Assembly (NCBI RefSeq): GCF_023715345.1
Contig: NZ_JAMBNY010000001.1
Span: 868,001-932,000, forward strand
DNA from: Paenibacillus camelliae
GTDB taxonomy: Bacteria; Bacillota; Bacilli; Paenibacillales; Paenibacillaceae
Direction: 5' to 3'
DNA length: 64,000 nucleotides
A model generated the notes under the pieces. That model ran no database searches and was not told the origin of the DNA. It saw only the letters and a program-made list of their open reading frames with translations. Both the position numbers and the translations under genes were made by a program. Positions 36,370 through 44,767 of the stretch are shown here, piece by piece (position 1 is the first letter of the stretch; every line of letters begins with the position of its first letter).

Positions 36370-37502
36370 TGGAAACCGCCCTTGATACTCCAGCAGCATC
36401 CGTATACAGTCCGCAGCAACAAGACAAAGTATTTGCGATACTCACATCCTCTGATCATAATGGTCAAATAAGAGGAAATCGTAGGAACTTTATTGACCTT
36501 ATCAATATGGGAACTCAGATGGGATTTATCGTTTATGTTTTGCCAGTTGAACGTTTATCGCTGCAAGGATCAAGACAGCGGGGATTTGTATACCAGCACG
36601 CCAGTAATAGATGGGTACAGCGGCTCATGCCGTTTCCTAATATCATTTACAATCGCATCCCTAATCGTGAAATTGAGCGCAGAAGCTATGTAAAACATAA
36701 GCTAAGAGCTTGTAAAAAAGACCCGCGCATTACGATTTTCAACCCTTATTTTTTTAACAAATGGGAGCTGTTTAAGTGGCTTAAGGCTTCTGCTTCAGCG
36801 AAAAAATATCTTCCTCATACTAGGAGATTTTCTGGACCGGGCACGCTAGAGAAAATGCTGAGTAAGCATTCATTTCTGTATCTGAAGCCAGAAAGCGGAA
36901 AAGCAGGAAAAGGGATTATGATGATATCCCATAAGCCTGATAGCACACTACCATATCGTTTGAATATCCAAGAAAAAACGAGCTCGACATCCTATAACTG
37001 TGTCAACTTCAATAAGCTATGGTCTAGGATCCTACTCCAAATGGAGAAGACGCCTTACATTGTACAGCAAGGAATCGATCTAGCTACCTACCGCAACCGG
37101 AAATTCGATCTACGCGTGCTCATCCAAAAAAATATACATGGGCAGTGGGAGATGACTGGACTCGGAGCTCGTGTCGCAGGAAGCACTAGCATTACGACTC
37201 ATGTTCCTCGCGGTGGAAGAATTGATGAACCATCTAAATTACTCGCATACGCATTCAATACGAATGAATCACATAATATTGTAGAGAAGGTATCTATGGC
37301 TGCTGTAACCATCGCTTCACAAATCGAAAAGCATTCGAAGCATCGTCTAGGTGAAATGTCCATGGATATCGGTGTTGATACGAGCGGAGATGTATGGTTT
37401 TTTGAAGCAAATTCTAAGCCAATGAAATTTGATGAGCCACATATTCGCCAAAAATCACTGCAGCGTATTTTTCAATACAGTCAATACTTGCTTGAGAACT
37501 AA
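36369..37502 (+). CDS. YheC/YheD-type ATP-grasp protein 4 (short form)
   Basis: 377 residues, starting at the ATG that overlaps the stop of gene 3 by one base; GGAGGTGGTGCATA supplies the ribosome binding site. A short leader with a Pro/Ser/Gln-rich start precedes FAILTSSD. Motifs: NIIYNRIPNREIER, ATP loop KPESGKAGKGIMMIS, FDLRVLIQKN and metal motif FFEANSKPMK. Family and activity-relevant residues are intact. The gap of 94 bases to the acetyltransferase contains no clear terminator. Confidence 0.85.
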   Translation: METALDTPAASVYSPQQQDKVFAILTSSDHNGQIRGNRRNFIDLINMGTQMGFIVYVLPVERLSLQGSRQRGFVYQHASNRWVQRLMPFPNIIYNRIPNREIERRSYVKHKLRACKKDPRITIFNPYFFNKWELFKWLKASASAKKYLPHTRRFSGPGTLEKMLSKHSFLYLKPESGKAGKGIMMISHKPDSTLPYRLNIQEKTSSTSYNCVNFNKLWSRILLQMEKTPYIVQQGIDLATYRNRKFDLRVLIQKNIHGQWEMTGLGARVAGSTSITTHVPRGGRIDEPSKLLAYAFNTNESHNIVEKVSMAAVTIASQIEKHSKHRLGEMSMDIGVDTSGDVWFFEANSKPMKFDEPHIRQKSLQRIFQYSQYLLEN

Positions 37503-37596
37503 TCTTGCGTTGTTAGAGGGATGCTTCCGAAATTATCTTTCTCACTGAGAAGCTGACCAATGATCTTACAAAAAGCTTGTAGGAGGTCAATGTATA

Positions 37597-38088
37597 ATGC
37601 TTCGTCACCATACGTCTCAATCCTGGAAAAAGCATAGAGCTAGGATTCTTAATTTTATTACGCGCTACGGAGAGAAAAAAATTACTCTTGCCTCGCTTCA
37701 TAGCTTGCGAGCATTATCCAATGAGCAATTAAATGTGCAGGTGGAGCATCTTCCACCTGCTTCCATTGTTACCTACACCGAACAAGGAGCCCTACTTGGC
37801 GTTGCATATGCAATAGCAGATGGAAGCGGGCACTGTATCGTCGTCGTTCATCCCGATGCAAGACGGCGAGGAATTGGCAGCAAGCTGATGGAGGCATTAA
37901 TTCAATCTCTTCCTTCATTTTCGTGCCAGGTTGCAATTGATAATGTAGCTAGCCTTGCGCTATGCTTCAACAATGAGCTGCATGCTGTTGCAATGTTCAA
38001 GGGGCCTACTGGTAAATCTACCCTTCGGTTTGAAAGGAGATTCATGAATGCCTCGCCTAATATTAGGAATTCTAACCCTGTATCTTAA
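37597..38088 (+). CDS. GNAT-family N-acetyltransferase inside the ATP-grasp cluster
   Basis: 163 residues, ATG after AGGAGGT. The acetyl-CoA binding motif A is VVVHPDARRRGIGSKLMEAL (near residues 86-105), preceded by a beta strand with GVAYAIADGSGH. It overlaps the next ATP-grasp gene by 41 bases, mirroring the overlap of genes 1 and 2, so expression is probably coordinated. The N-terminal 40 residues are very basic (RHHTSQSWKKHRARIL). A role in acetylating a product or partner of the ligases is an inference from context only. Confidence 0.8.
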   Translation: MLRHHTSQSWKKHRARILNFITRYGEKKITLASLHSLRALSNEQLNVQVEHLPPASIVTYTEQGALLGVAYAIADGSGHCIVVVHPDARRRGIGSKLMEALIQSLPSFSCQVAIDNVASLALCFNNELHAVAMFKGPTGKSTLRFERRFMNASPNIRNSNPVS

Positions 38089-39151
38089 TGATGCTGGTGT
38101 TCTGGAGGAGCGTAGAATTTATGAGCAAATGACAATAGAAGGCGACAAGCTCGATATTCAAGTGATTGTATTCACGCCCTCAGACGTGCTTACCAAACGA
38201 AAAAAAGTAAAAGCTCATATCTATGATCTAAAGAATATGAAATGGATTCGACAGTGGGTAGCTATTCCCAATCTAATATTTGATCGCTGCCGTATCCAAA
38301 AAAGTCATCGAATGAAAGAACTACGTGTTTTCAAGAGCAGTTTCTCTAACCTTCACTATTTGAACCGCCCTCTCGGTAATAAATGGACGATGCATCAAAA
38401 ACTATTAACTTCACCCTTTATAAAGAAATACTTACCTCATACCATTAAATATGAAAAAAATAGTGATCTTATTCAAATGCTTAAGAAGTACAATGTCGTT
38501 TATGTAAAGCCTGTGAATGGAACTGGTGGTCGGGGAATTCTAAGAATCGAACGACATACTAGAAATAACGTAAAGGTTCAAGGTCGAGATCATAACCGGC
38601 GTATTATCTCGCCTCGAACAGTTTCGATTATTACGTTGAAGGACTTTATAAATAAATGGAATGTAACCGCCACGTCCTATCTCGTGCAAGAAGGAATTCC
38701 ACTGACGCTAAGTAACGGTAGAGTGCATGACTATCGAATTCTCGTACAGAAGGATGGGAATGGCAGCTGGATGGTTACAGGTGGTGCAGGTCGAATTGGA
38801 GCAGCTCGCAGCATTACAGCTAACCTGCACGGCGGTGGATCTGCTGTCGCAATGACTAGGCTTATGCAGAGCTTCGTTAATGTTGAGGTAGATCTAAGCC
38901 GAGTACAGGAAGAAATCAATACACTTGCGATAGAGCTCGCTTCCTTTTTGGAAGGTGAAGGATATCAGTTGTGTGAGCTCGCGATTGATTTAGCTATCGA
39001 TCGTGATGGCGGTATCTGGATCATCGAGCTTAATCCGAAGCCTTCACGCGAAGTTTTCCGCGAAATCGGTGAGTTGGAGCGTTACTTCGATTCCATAAGA
39101 CGCCCACTAGAATATGCAAAGTATGAGTATCTATACCGACTCAATCAGTAA
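38048..39151 (+). CDS. YheC/YheD-type ATP-grasp protein 5 (short form)
   Basis: 367 residues; ATG at 38048 after GAAAGGAGA, starting inside the acetyltransferase gene. Starts at MPRLILGILTLYLND without the extra domain. Motifs: NLIFDRCRIQ (in place of IYNRLPNR), ATP loop KPVNGTGGRGILRIE, HDYRILVQKD and the metal motif IIELNPKPSR, where Pro replaces the usual Ser/Ala. Genes 1, 3 and 4 have NRLPNR/NRIPNR in the corresponding loop; genes 2 and 5 have DRCFFTNAR and DRCRIQKS, so the cluster splits into two subtypes there. Substrate unknown. Confidence 0.85.
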   Translation: MPRLILGILTLYLNDAGVLEERRIYEQMTIEGDKLDIQVIVFTPSDVLTKRKKVKAHIYDLKNMKWIRQWVAIPNLIFDRCRIQKSHRMKELRVFKSSFSNLHYLNRPLGNKWTMHQKLLTSPFIKKYLPHTIKYEKNSDLIQMLKKYNVVYVKPVNGTGGRGILRIERHTRNNVKVQGRDHNRRIISPRTVSIITLKDFINKWNVTATSYLVQEGIPLTLSNGRVHDYRILVQKDGNGSWMVTGGAGRIGAARSITANLHGGGSAVAMTRLMQSFVNVEVDLSRVQEEINTLAIELASFLEGEGYQLCELAIDLAIDRDGGIWIIELNPKPSREVFREIGELERYFDSIRRPLEYAKYEYLYRLNQ

Positions 39152-39161
39152 TACGTTTGCT

Positions 39162-39226
39162 GCCAGCACAGTTGATGCTTGCTCTTAATTAGCTTTTACT
39201 AACTTAAGTGCAGCAACTATGCTGGC
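39162..39226. terminator. Possible hairpin ending the ATP-grasp cluster
   Basis: GCCAGCACAGTTG (39162-39174) pairs with CAACTATGCTGGC (39214-39226), 12 of 13, with a 39-base loop and no T run. Position after the last cluster gene suggests a terminator, but a repeat or fortuitous pairing is possible. Confidence 0.35.
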
Positions 39227-39300
39227 TAATTTACATTGAAATTAACGAGTAATTATGGCAGACTTAGTTCAAGAATGAAAGCGTTAGAAGGGATGTTTCT

Positions 39301-40098
39301 ATGAAAATTTGGCTACTGCGCTCCATGACCGAGCTTACCTCTCGCAAATGGATCTCAAAACTGACAGGCGCCTTTGCGGAATCACGATTAAGCAGATACC
39401 TAATCCCAATGTTCGCCCGTACATATGGAATCAATATCGACGAAGCAGAAAAACCGATAAATCAGTACCGTACACTCAATGAATTTTTCACACGACGACT
39501 AAAGAACGGCATGCGCAGTATTGATCAAGAGCAATCAGCACTCATATCTCCTGTAGATGCGCTCATTACGAGCTGCGGACCAATTGACAAAGGATTACTG
39601 CTTAATGTAAAAGGACAAGACTATTCGATCTCAGAGCTGCTTGCCGATGAAAAGCAAAGCAAAAGCTATGAGCACGGCTATTATATGGTACTCTACTTAA
39701 GTCCAACAGATTATCACAGAATTCATGCTCCTGCTGCAGGGAGTATCGTAGGCAAGGTACACCTTCCCGGCAAAGTATATCCTGTTAACCACTTTGGGCT
39801 AACTCATATGAAGGCAGTGCTGAGCCGCAATGAGCGACTAATCACATATATTAAGACCGAGCAATGCACTGTAGCTGCAGTTAAGGTTGGAGCGATGAAT
39901 GTAAGCAGTATATTTTATGTCGATCCGCATAAAGAGACCGTTGAACGCGGAGAAGAGCTTGCATACTTTGCCTTCGGTTCAACCGTTGTACTTTTGATGG
40001 AAACTGGAACATTTGAAGTTGACCACGCTATTAAACCTAATACGAAGGTTCGTATGGGACAAAGATTGGGCTTGCTGCAGCGAGCTGATTCACAGTAA
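39301..40098 (+). CDS. psd: Phosphatidylserine decarboxylase
   Basis: 265 residues, ATG after AGAAGGGATGTTTC. The serine-cleavage site FGSTVVLL (near residue 230) will yield the pyruvoyl-containing alpha subunit. Family features include DYHRIHAPAAGSIVGKVHLPG with the catalytic His, PISEL-like VKGQDYSISELL, and RTLNEFFTRRLK at the N-terminus. It makes phosphatidylethanolamine. The partner pssA is not in view. It stands alone between the ATP-grasp cluster and an AraC regulator, ending in a shared terminator. Confidence 0.93.
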   Translation: MKIWLLRSMTELTSRKWISKLTGAFAESRLSRYLIPMFARTYGINIDEAEKPINQYRTLNEFFTRRLKNGMRSIDQEQSALISPVDALITSCGPIDKGLLLNVKGQDYSISELLADEKQSKSYEHGYYMVLYLSPTDYHRIHAPAAGSIVGKVHLPGKVYPVNHFGLTHMKAVLSRNERLITYIKTEQCTVAAVKVGAMNVSSIFYVDPHKETVERGEELAYFAFGSTVVLLMETGTFEVDHAIKPNTKVRMGQRLGLLQRADSQ

Positions 40099-40144
40099 AA
40101 CATGTCACATGCTAAACGCTACAACATAACAAAATAAGCTTAAA

Positions 40145-40197
40145 ACAAAAAGCTGCATGAACAGATTGTAATGAACAATTCTGCATGCAGCTTTTGT
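40145..40197. terminator. Bidirectional terminator between psd and the AraC gene
   Basis: ACAAAAAGCTGCATG (40145-40159) pairs with CATGCAGCTTTTGT (40184-40197), one base bulged, with A/T runs on both sides. It overlaps the AraC stop codon. Confidence 0.75.
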
Positions 40198-40982
40198 TAT
40201 CTAATCTCTGATGGATTTTTTCCAGTGTATTGCTTAAATTGACGACTAAAGAAAAATATATCACGATAGCCAAGTGCATCAGCAACCTCAGTAACATTCA
40301 TCCCTGCGTGAGTTAGCAAATATTGCGCTCGATCAATACGCGTGCGGATCATGTAGGTTTGTACTGACATGCCTAGCACCTCACGGAATTTCATGGAGAA
40401 ATAGCGTGGTGACAGCTGGGCTCGCATCGCCAAATCCTCCACACGGTGCGCTACACTTGGATTCTGGCGGATAAAGTTTGCTACCTCATGAATGGCTTCC
40501 GTTAGTTGATTGCTCGCTTTTTTCTCTACTGGTGTCTGGAAGTCCGCGCGAAGCAAATGAATCATGATTTGCTTTAAAACAAGCTTCGCCTCTTCTTCTG
40601 CAGCAAAGGTTTGGATAAGAAACAATCGCACATAACGAGATAATAAAAATTCAAAATCCACCGTATCCTTCAATAAACGATAACGTTTCGGAATAACTTC
40701 TACTGGCTCATCGGTCGAAAAGTGGATATACGTTAAAACAAGTGGCTTCTGTGGATTATGCGTCGCACTTGTGTAATCTCCTGGACGGAATAGGAAACAG
40801 CTTCCTGGGCCTACTTCATGATGTACACCATTCACCTCGACTTCGCCTTCCCCGCTCCACACATAGAACAAATCAAAGTTCGGCATCGGCTTTTCACGTC
40901 GTGCCCACCTCCAGCCTGGTTCGCACACGATTTTAGCAAAAGCAGGCTTAAGCGTTAACTTCTCCGGCGAAATATCAAGCAT
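40197..40982 (-). CDS. AraC-family transcription regulator with cupin-type sensor
   Basis: 261 residues, ATG after AGGAGGGGTC. The N-terminal 110 residues form a cupin-like sensing domain (LFYVWSGEGEVEVNGVHHEVGPG, FLFRPGDYTSATH). The C-terminal 100 residues have two HTH motifs: LAMRAQLSPRYFSMKFREVL and VADALGYRDIFFFSRQFKQY, ending GKNPSEIR. The aminotransferase at 41245 is divergent and a likely target, but no operator was identified. The ligand is unknown. Confidence 0.85.
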   Translation of the reverse strand: MLDISPEKLTLKPAFAKIVCEPGWRWARREKPMPNFDLFYVWSGEGEVEVNGVHHEVGPGSCFLFRPGDYTSATHNPQKPLVLTYIHFSTDEPVEVIPKRYRLLKDTVDFEFLLSRYVRLFLIQTFAAEEEAKLVLKQIMIHLLRADFQTPVEKKASNQLTEAIHEVANFIRQNPSVAHRVEDLAMRAQLSPRYFSMKFREVLGMSVQTYMIRTRIDRAQYLLTHAGMNVTEVADALGYRDIFFFSRQFKQYTGKNPSEIR

Positions 40983-41165
40983 CGCTGACCCCTCCTATAT
41001 CTATTAGTATCTACATTGCCGCGTCATAATGCATACAGAGCTTAACAAACAGTATACAATTTGTGCAAAAGAAAATCTGTATATACTTTATTATAATTAA
41101 TCTGAGTAAAGGTTCAACAGAAAAAAACTGCAAATTAACAATCTTAAAATATTTTTTTCATACAA

Positions 41166-41194
41166 TGGTCTGGCAGACGGTTTAATGATATAAT
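41166..41194 (+). promoter_or_regulatory. Candidate promoter for the aminotransferase at 41245
   Basis: An extended -10 TGATATAAT (core 41189-41194) 51 bases before the ATG, with a weak -35 TGGTCT at 41166. A strong -10 with a poor -35 fits activator dependence, perhaps on the divergent AraC gene. Confidence 0.4.
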
Positions 41195-41244
41195 TATGGG
41201 CGACTGCACTAACCTATAAATATGATTGATTTCGGAAGGATGGA

Positions 41245-42561
41245 ATGAAATCCATGAACCCATTAGCTCAACAACTTAATGAGACCCTGCAGCAAGAAAA
41301 TCCTGCTGTCTATAACATGTTGTCTAGTCTTGGGAAAGCAATCTATTTCCCTAAAGAAGGTATTCTTAGCCAATCTGCGGAAGCGAAGGCAAAGGCAAAT
41401 AAGTACAATGCGACTATTGGTATTGCTACTGAGGACGGCGTGCCGATGCATCTAAAGGTGATTCAGGATACATTGAGCGCTTATCATCCAAAAGATCTAT
41501 ATGAATATGCTCCGCCTGCCGGGAAGCCCGAGCTGCGTAGTGCATGGCGAGAAAAAATGGTGAAGGATAACCCTTCATTGGCATCGATAAAAGCTGAGTT
41601 CAGTAATCCGATTGTTACGAATGCATTGACGCATGGTCTTAGCATCGTAGCTGATTTGTTTGCTGACAATGGCGATGCGGTTATTATACCCGACAAAAAC
41701 TGGGAAAACTATGAATTGACATTCGGCATTCGCCGTAATGCCAACATAGTTGAATACCCTTTGTATAACGACGAGCTGCGCTTCAATAGCGAAGGCTTGA
41801 AGAAAGCGTTACTTGCACAAAAGGATAATGGAAAAGCGATTGTCATCTTGAATTTCCCTAACAACCCTACAGGCTACACACCGGATGTACAGGACGGAAA
41901 CGCAATCATAGCTGCCATTAAAGCAGCTGCAGAAGAAGGCATTAAAGTCGTTGCCGTAACGGATGATGCTTATTTCGGTCTATTCTTTGAAGATTCCATG
42001 CAGGAATCATTATTCGGCAAGCTAGCAGATCTACATGATAATGTGCTTGCTGTGAAGGTTGATGGAGCTACGAAGGAAGAGTATGTTTGGGGCTTTCGAG
42101 TAGGCTTTATTACTTATGCTTCTTCTTCAAAAGCAGCACTCGCTGCACTTGAGCAAAAAACAATGGGTGTCATACGTTCTACGATTTCCAGTGGACCGCA
42201 TCCTTCTCAAACCTTTGTGCTGCATGCATTAAAATCACCAGAATTCGAACAGCAAAAAGCAGAGAAATTCGAAATTATGAAAAAGCGTGCAAACACAGTT
42301 AAAGATTTGCTGGATAGCGGACGCTATGGCGACACACTGCAGTACTATCCATTCAACTCGGGCTACTTTATGTGCTTAAAGCTTAGCCATGTTTCAGCAG
42401 ATGCTGTTCGCAAGCACTTGCTTGACGAGTATGGAATTGGTACGATCGCCCTAGGTGAAACAGATCTTCGCGTTGCTTTCTCTTGTATCGAGACTGATCA
42501 GCTAGAGGAGCTGTTCGATTCGATTTATAAAGCAGTGCAAGAAGTAAGCCAGCAAGCCTAA
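41245..42561 (+). CDS. Class I/II aminotransferase, PLP-dependent
   Basis: 438 residues; the first ATG at 41245 has GGAAGG five bases upstream and is chosen over a second ATG at 41254. Fold type I PLP enzyme: PKDLYEYAPPAGKPELRSAW, FPNNPTGYTPD (near residue 208), the lysine in VDGATKEEYVWGFRVG and a C-terminal RVAFSCIE. The Lys context differs from the common SKTF form. It resembles a set of aminotransferases annotated only at family level; substrate not readable. Single gene with its own terminator; divergent AraC regulator. Confidence 0.75.
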   Translation: MKSMNPLAQQLNETLQQENPAVYNMLSSLGKAIYFPKEGILSQSAEAKAKANKYNATIGIATEDGVPMHLKVIQDTLSAYHPKDLYEYAPPAGKPELRSAWREKMVKDNPSLASIKAEFSNPIVTNALTHGLSIVADLFADNGDAVIIPDKNWENYELTFGIRRNANIVEYPLYNDELRFNSEGLKKALLAQKDNGKAIVILNFPNNPTGYTPDVQDGNAIIAAIKAAAEEGIKVVAVTDDAYFGLFFEDSMQESLFGKLADLHDNVLAVKVDGATKEEYVWGFRVGFITYASSSKAALAALEQKTMGVIRSTISSGPHPSQTFVLHALKSPEFEQQKAEKFEIMKKRANTVKDLLDSGRYGDTLQYYPFNSGYFMCLKLSHVSADAVRKHLLDEYGIGTIALGETDLRVAFSCIETDQLEELFDSIYKAVQEVSQQA

Positions 42562-42566
42562 TTGAT

Positions 42567-42617
42567 AAAAAGGGGATAGATATGACAGAATCAACTGTCT
42601 CATCTATCCCCTTTTTG
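42567..42617 (+). terminator. Terminator after the 41245 aminotransferase
   Basis: A 15 bp stem (42567-42581 and 42602-42616), with an A run on the left and T run on the right, six bases after the stop. It is symmetrical enough to serve ecsB from the other side. Confidence 0.85.
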
Positions 42618-42662
42618 CATGAATGATTCAGCTTTAATGGCTTGCTGGCAGCTAATGTACAA

Positions 42663-43910
42663 TCAATCGAGCTCCTCTGCCTTTCGCAGTGCGGACTGAA
42701 GCTGCATTGCACGAATGAGCGGAAATACTAATACAATGGCCAGCATGACGATTAACTGGTAAGCATGCCCTCCCCACATTGGGAACGTTGGCAGCCACAA
42801 TATAAAGATTAGAATATAGTTAATCAGGCACTCTACGTGCACGAGCTGTTTTTGCTGCAGTGTCACAGATAGTGGAAAAATATCCTTCCATATTGCGTGG
42901 CGATGAGCGCTTCTTAACGTTCCGCTTTGAATGGTAACCAGCATACTAAAAAAGAGCAAGCTTAGTACGGCACCCCAGCCCTGCAACCCCAAGCTATCTG
43001 CTACCATATAATTCACTAATCCCCCTAGTATAACGAGCCGTATACAGATGCCACCGATTTCTGTACGAACGAAGGTAATCAGATGCAGATACACAAAGGT
43101 TGAAGCTTTGCGGTACGGAACGAGTCGAATCAGCCAAGCTAAATAATATCGCTTTTTAACGATGGGAGGCACTGCCTGTACATCAGAGAACCAGTTAAAA
43201 AATGAATACAGTCTACGTATCGTGAACTTCTCCTCGTCGATCAATCGTCCCCATGGAAATGAAGACTTTCGCATCATTCGATAGCACGTATAAAGTAACG
43301 CAACTGCACATATCGAGTATACGATAGTCAGAGCAAACGAGAATGAGTCCTGTTTTAGCCATGCCAGCACAATGCCAAACATGAGTAACCAACGAATGAT
43401 TCGAAATATAAAGCGGTGATTGTTCCAAATTAGCCTTCGCTCTTGCCATCCGCTATAAGCATTAAAGGCCTTTAGCACTAATAGAATAACAGCAAACCAT
43501 ATGCCGATATAGCCTTCACCTTGCCGATATAGCGGCCAAAAAACAAGCAATACGGCGAGCAGCAGCAGCGTGCTGTTGCGTAAGGAGCGAATCATTGACT
43601 GCTTTAAATAACCTGACAGCTTATGCTCCATTGGCATTAAATAAATTACATCCGCCTCTCGTAAAAACGTGCGCAGAGGGCTATAGCATAGCAGTGGTGT
43701 CAATACGATTGCACCTATCCAAGCGATTGGAAACTGTGGCGGAACATCCTTAAGCAGATTCACATACCGATAGACAAATAAAATGCCAAACAATGATAAA
43801 AAAACGGGCAAGCCACTCATCATCATGTATCGGATGTAAGGAATAATCTCCTTCGTAAAGCTTTGCTTCCGCTCAAACCATAGTTGAATCACGCCGGACG
43901 GTTCCTTCAT
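42663..43910 (-). CDS. ecsB: ABC transporter permease EcsB
   Basis: 415 residues with about eight to ten membrane segments across the whole protein. The family-like LREADVIYLMPMEHKLSGYLKQS segment near residue 100 marks EcsB. In B. subtilis EcsAB affects secretion and processing of regulatory proteases (RasP), competence and sporulation. The start ATG (43910) overlaps the stop of ecsA by one base, so the pair is coupled. Transport substrate unknown. Confidence 0.85.
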   Translation of the reverse strand: MKEPSGVIQLWFERKQSFTKEIIPYIRYMMMSGLPVFLSLFGILFVYRYVNLLKDVPPQFPIAWIGAIVLTPLLCYSPLRTFLREADVIYLMPMEHKLSGYLKQSMIRSLRNSTLLLLAVLLVFWPLYRQGEGYIGIWFAVILLVLKAFNAYSGWQERRLIWNNHRFIFRIIRWLLMFGIVLAWLKQDSFSFALTIVYSICAVALLYTCYRMMRKSSFPWGRLIDEEKFTIRRLYSFFNWFSDVQAVPPIVKKRYYLAWLIRLVPYRKASTFVYLHLITFVRTEIGGICIRLVILGGLVNYMVADSLGLQGWGAVLSLLFFSMLVTIQSGTLRSAHRHAIWKDIFPLSVTLQQKQLVHVECLINYILIFILWLPTFPMWGGHAYQLIVMLAIVLVFPLIRAMQLQSALRKAEELD

Positions 43911-44665
43911 TAGGCTTCTCCTCCATTTAACATCGCATAGAACGCATCCTCCAGTGTCGTAACGTTCTGCTGCGAATGCTGTGATGCTTGCTGTAGCATG
44001 TCCTGTAGCGTGCCTTGAGCAACGATTCGACCCTGATCGAGCATCATAAAACGATCACAATAATGCTCTACCGTCGATAAGATATGAGAGCTCATTAATA
44101 TGGCGGACCCCGCGTGCTTCACCTCAACAAGATCCTCAAGTAACGATCTTATACCAAGTGGATCAAGCCCAAGGAATGGCTCATCAATAATAAATAAGGA
44201 TGGCTTGGCTAGAAGCGCGCTCATAATCATAACCTTTTGCTTCATCCCTTTGGATAAATGCGCCGAGATAGCCTTGCGTTTCTTCGTCATATGGAAGCGT
44301 TCCAGTAATTGCTCTGCACGCTGGCTAAATTGCTCCTGCGGTACACCATAAGCCATGGCTGTCAGTCTTAAATGTTCTTCAACCGTCAGCTCATCGAACA
44401 AAATTGGTGTTTCGGGTACATAGGTGTAGCTGCTGCGATATAGCTCAACATCCTCCTCCAAGGTTGTTCCATTAATCGTAACCACACCTCGATGAGGCGT
44501 CATTAGGCCTAAAATATGCTTTATGGTTGTGCTTTTTCCAGCGCCGTTTACACCGATTAAACCAATCATTTCGCCTTCTTTAATATCCATGTTTAAATCA
44601 TGAATGATCGCCCGCTTTGGACTATAGCCTCCGCTTAATTGCTCTACATGCAATACCGTTTTCAT
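43910..44665 (-). CDS. ecsA: ABC transporter ATP-binding protein EcsA
   Basis: 251 residues; ATG at 44665 after GAGGTGAG, so the longer upstream frame is discarded. Motifs: Walker A GVNGAGKSTT, Q-loop with YVPETP, signature LSKGMKQKVMI (a variation of LSGGQ), Walker B LFIIDEPFLGLD and the His switch SSHILS. It powers the permease encoded next on the same strand. The signature LSKGM is typical of EcsA-like importers/exporters in Bacillales. Confidence 0.88.
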   Translation of the reverse strand: MKTVLHVEQLSGGYSPKRAIIHDLNMDIKEGEMIGLIGVNGAGKSTTIKHILGLMTPHRGVVTINGTTLEEDVELYRSSYTYVPETPILFDELTVEEHLRLTAMAYGVPQEQFSQRAEQLLERFHMTKKRKAISAHLSKGMKQKVMIMSALLAKPSLFIIDEPFLGLDPLGIRSLLEDLVEVKHAGSAILMSSHILSTVEHYCDRFMMLDQGRIVAQGTLQDMLQQASQHSQQNVTTLEDAFYAMLNGGEA

Positions 44666-44711
44666 ACACTCACCTCTAATCTTCAGTTTAACGAATTTTT
44701 GAGTCATTATC

Positions 44712-44753
44712 AAAAAGAGGCTTGTCCAAACCAATCTTGGGGACGAAGCCTCT
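44712..44753 (-). terminator. Terminator after the DEAD-box helicase gene
   Basis: AGAGGCTTGTCC (44716-44727) pairs with GGACGAAGCCTCT (44741-44753), one base bulged; on the minus strand the T run CTCTTTTTG follows. Confidence 0.7.
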
Positions 44754-44767
44754 AGGAATGATATAAA

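Noticed and set aside
40983-41244. Riboswitch or T-box upstream of the 41245 aminotransferase
   Set aside because: The 60-base leader after the candidate promoter is too short and shows no T-box or riboswitch core.
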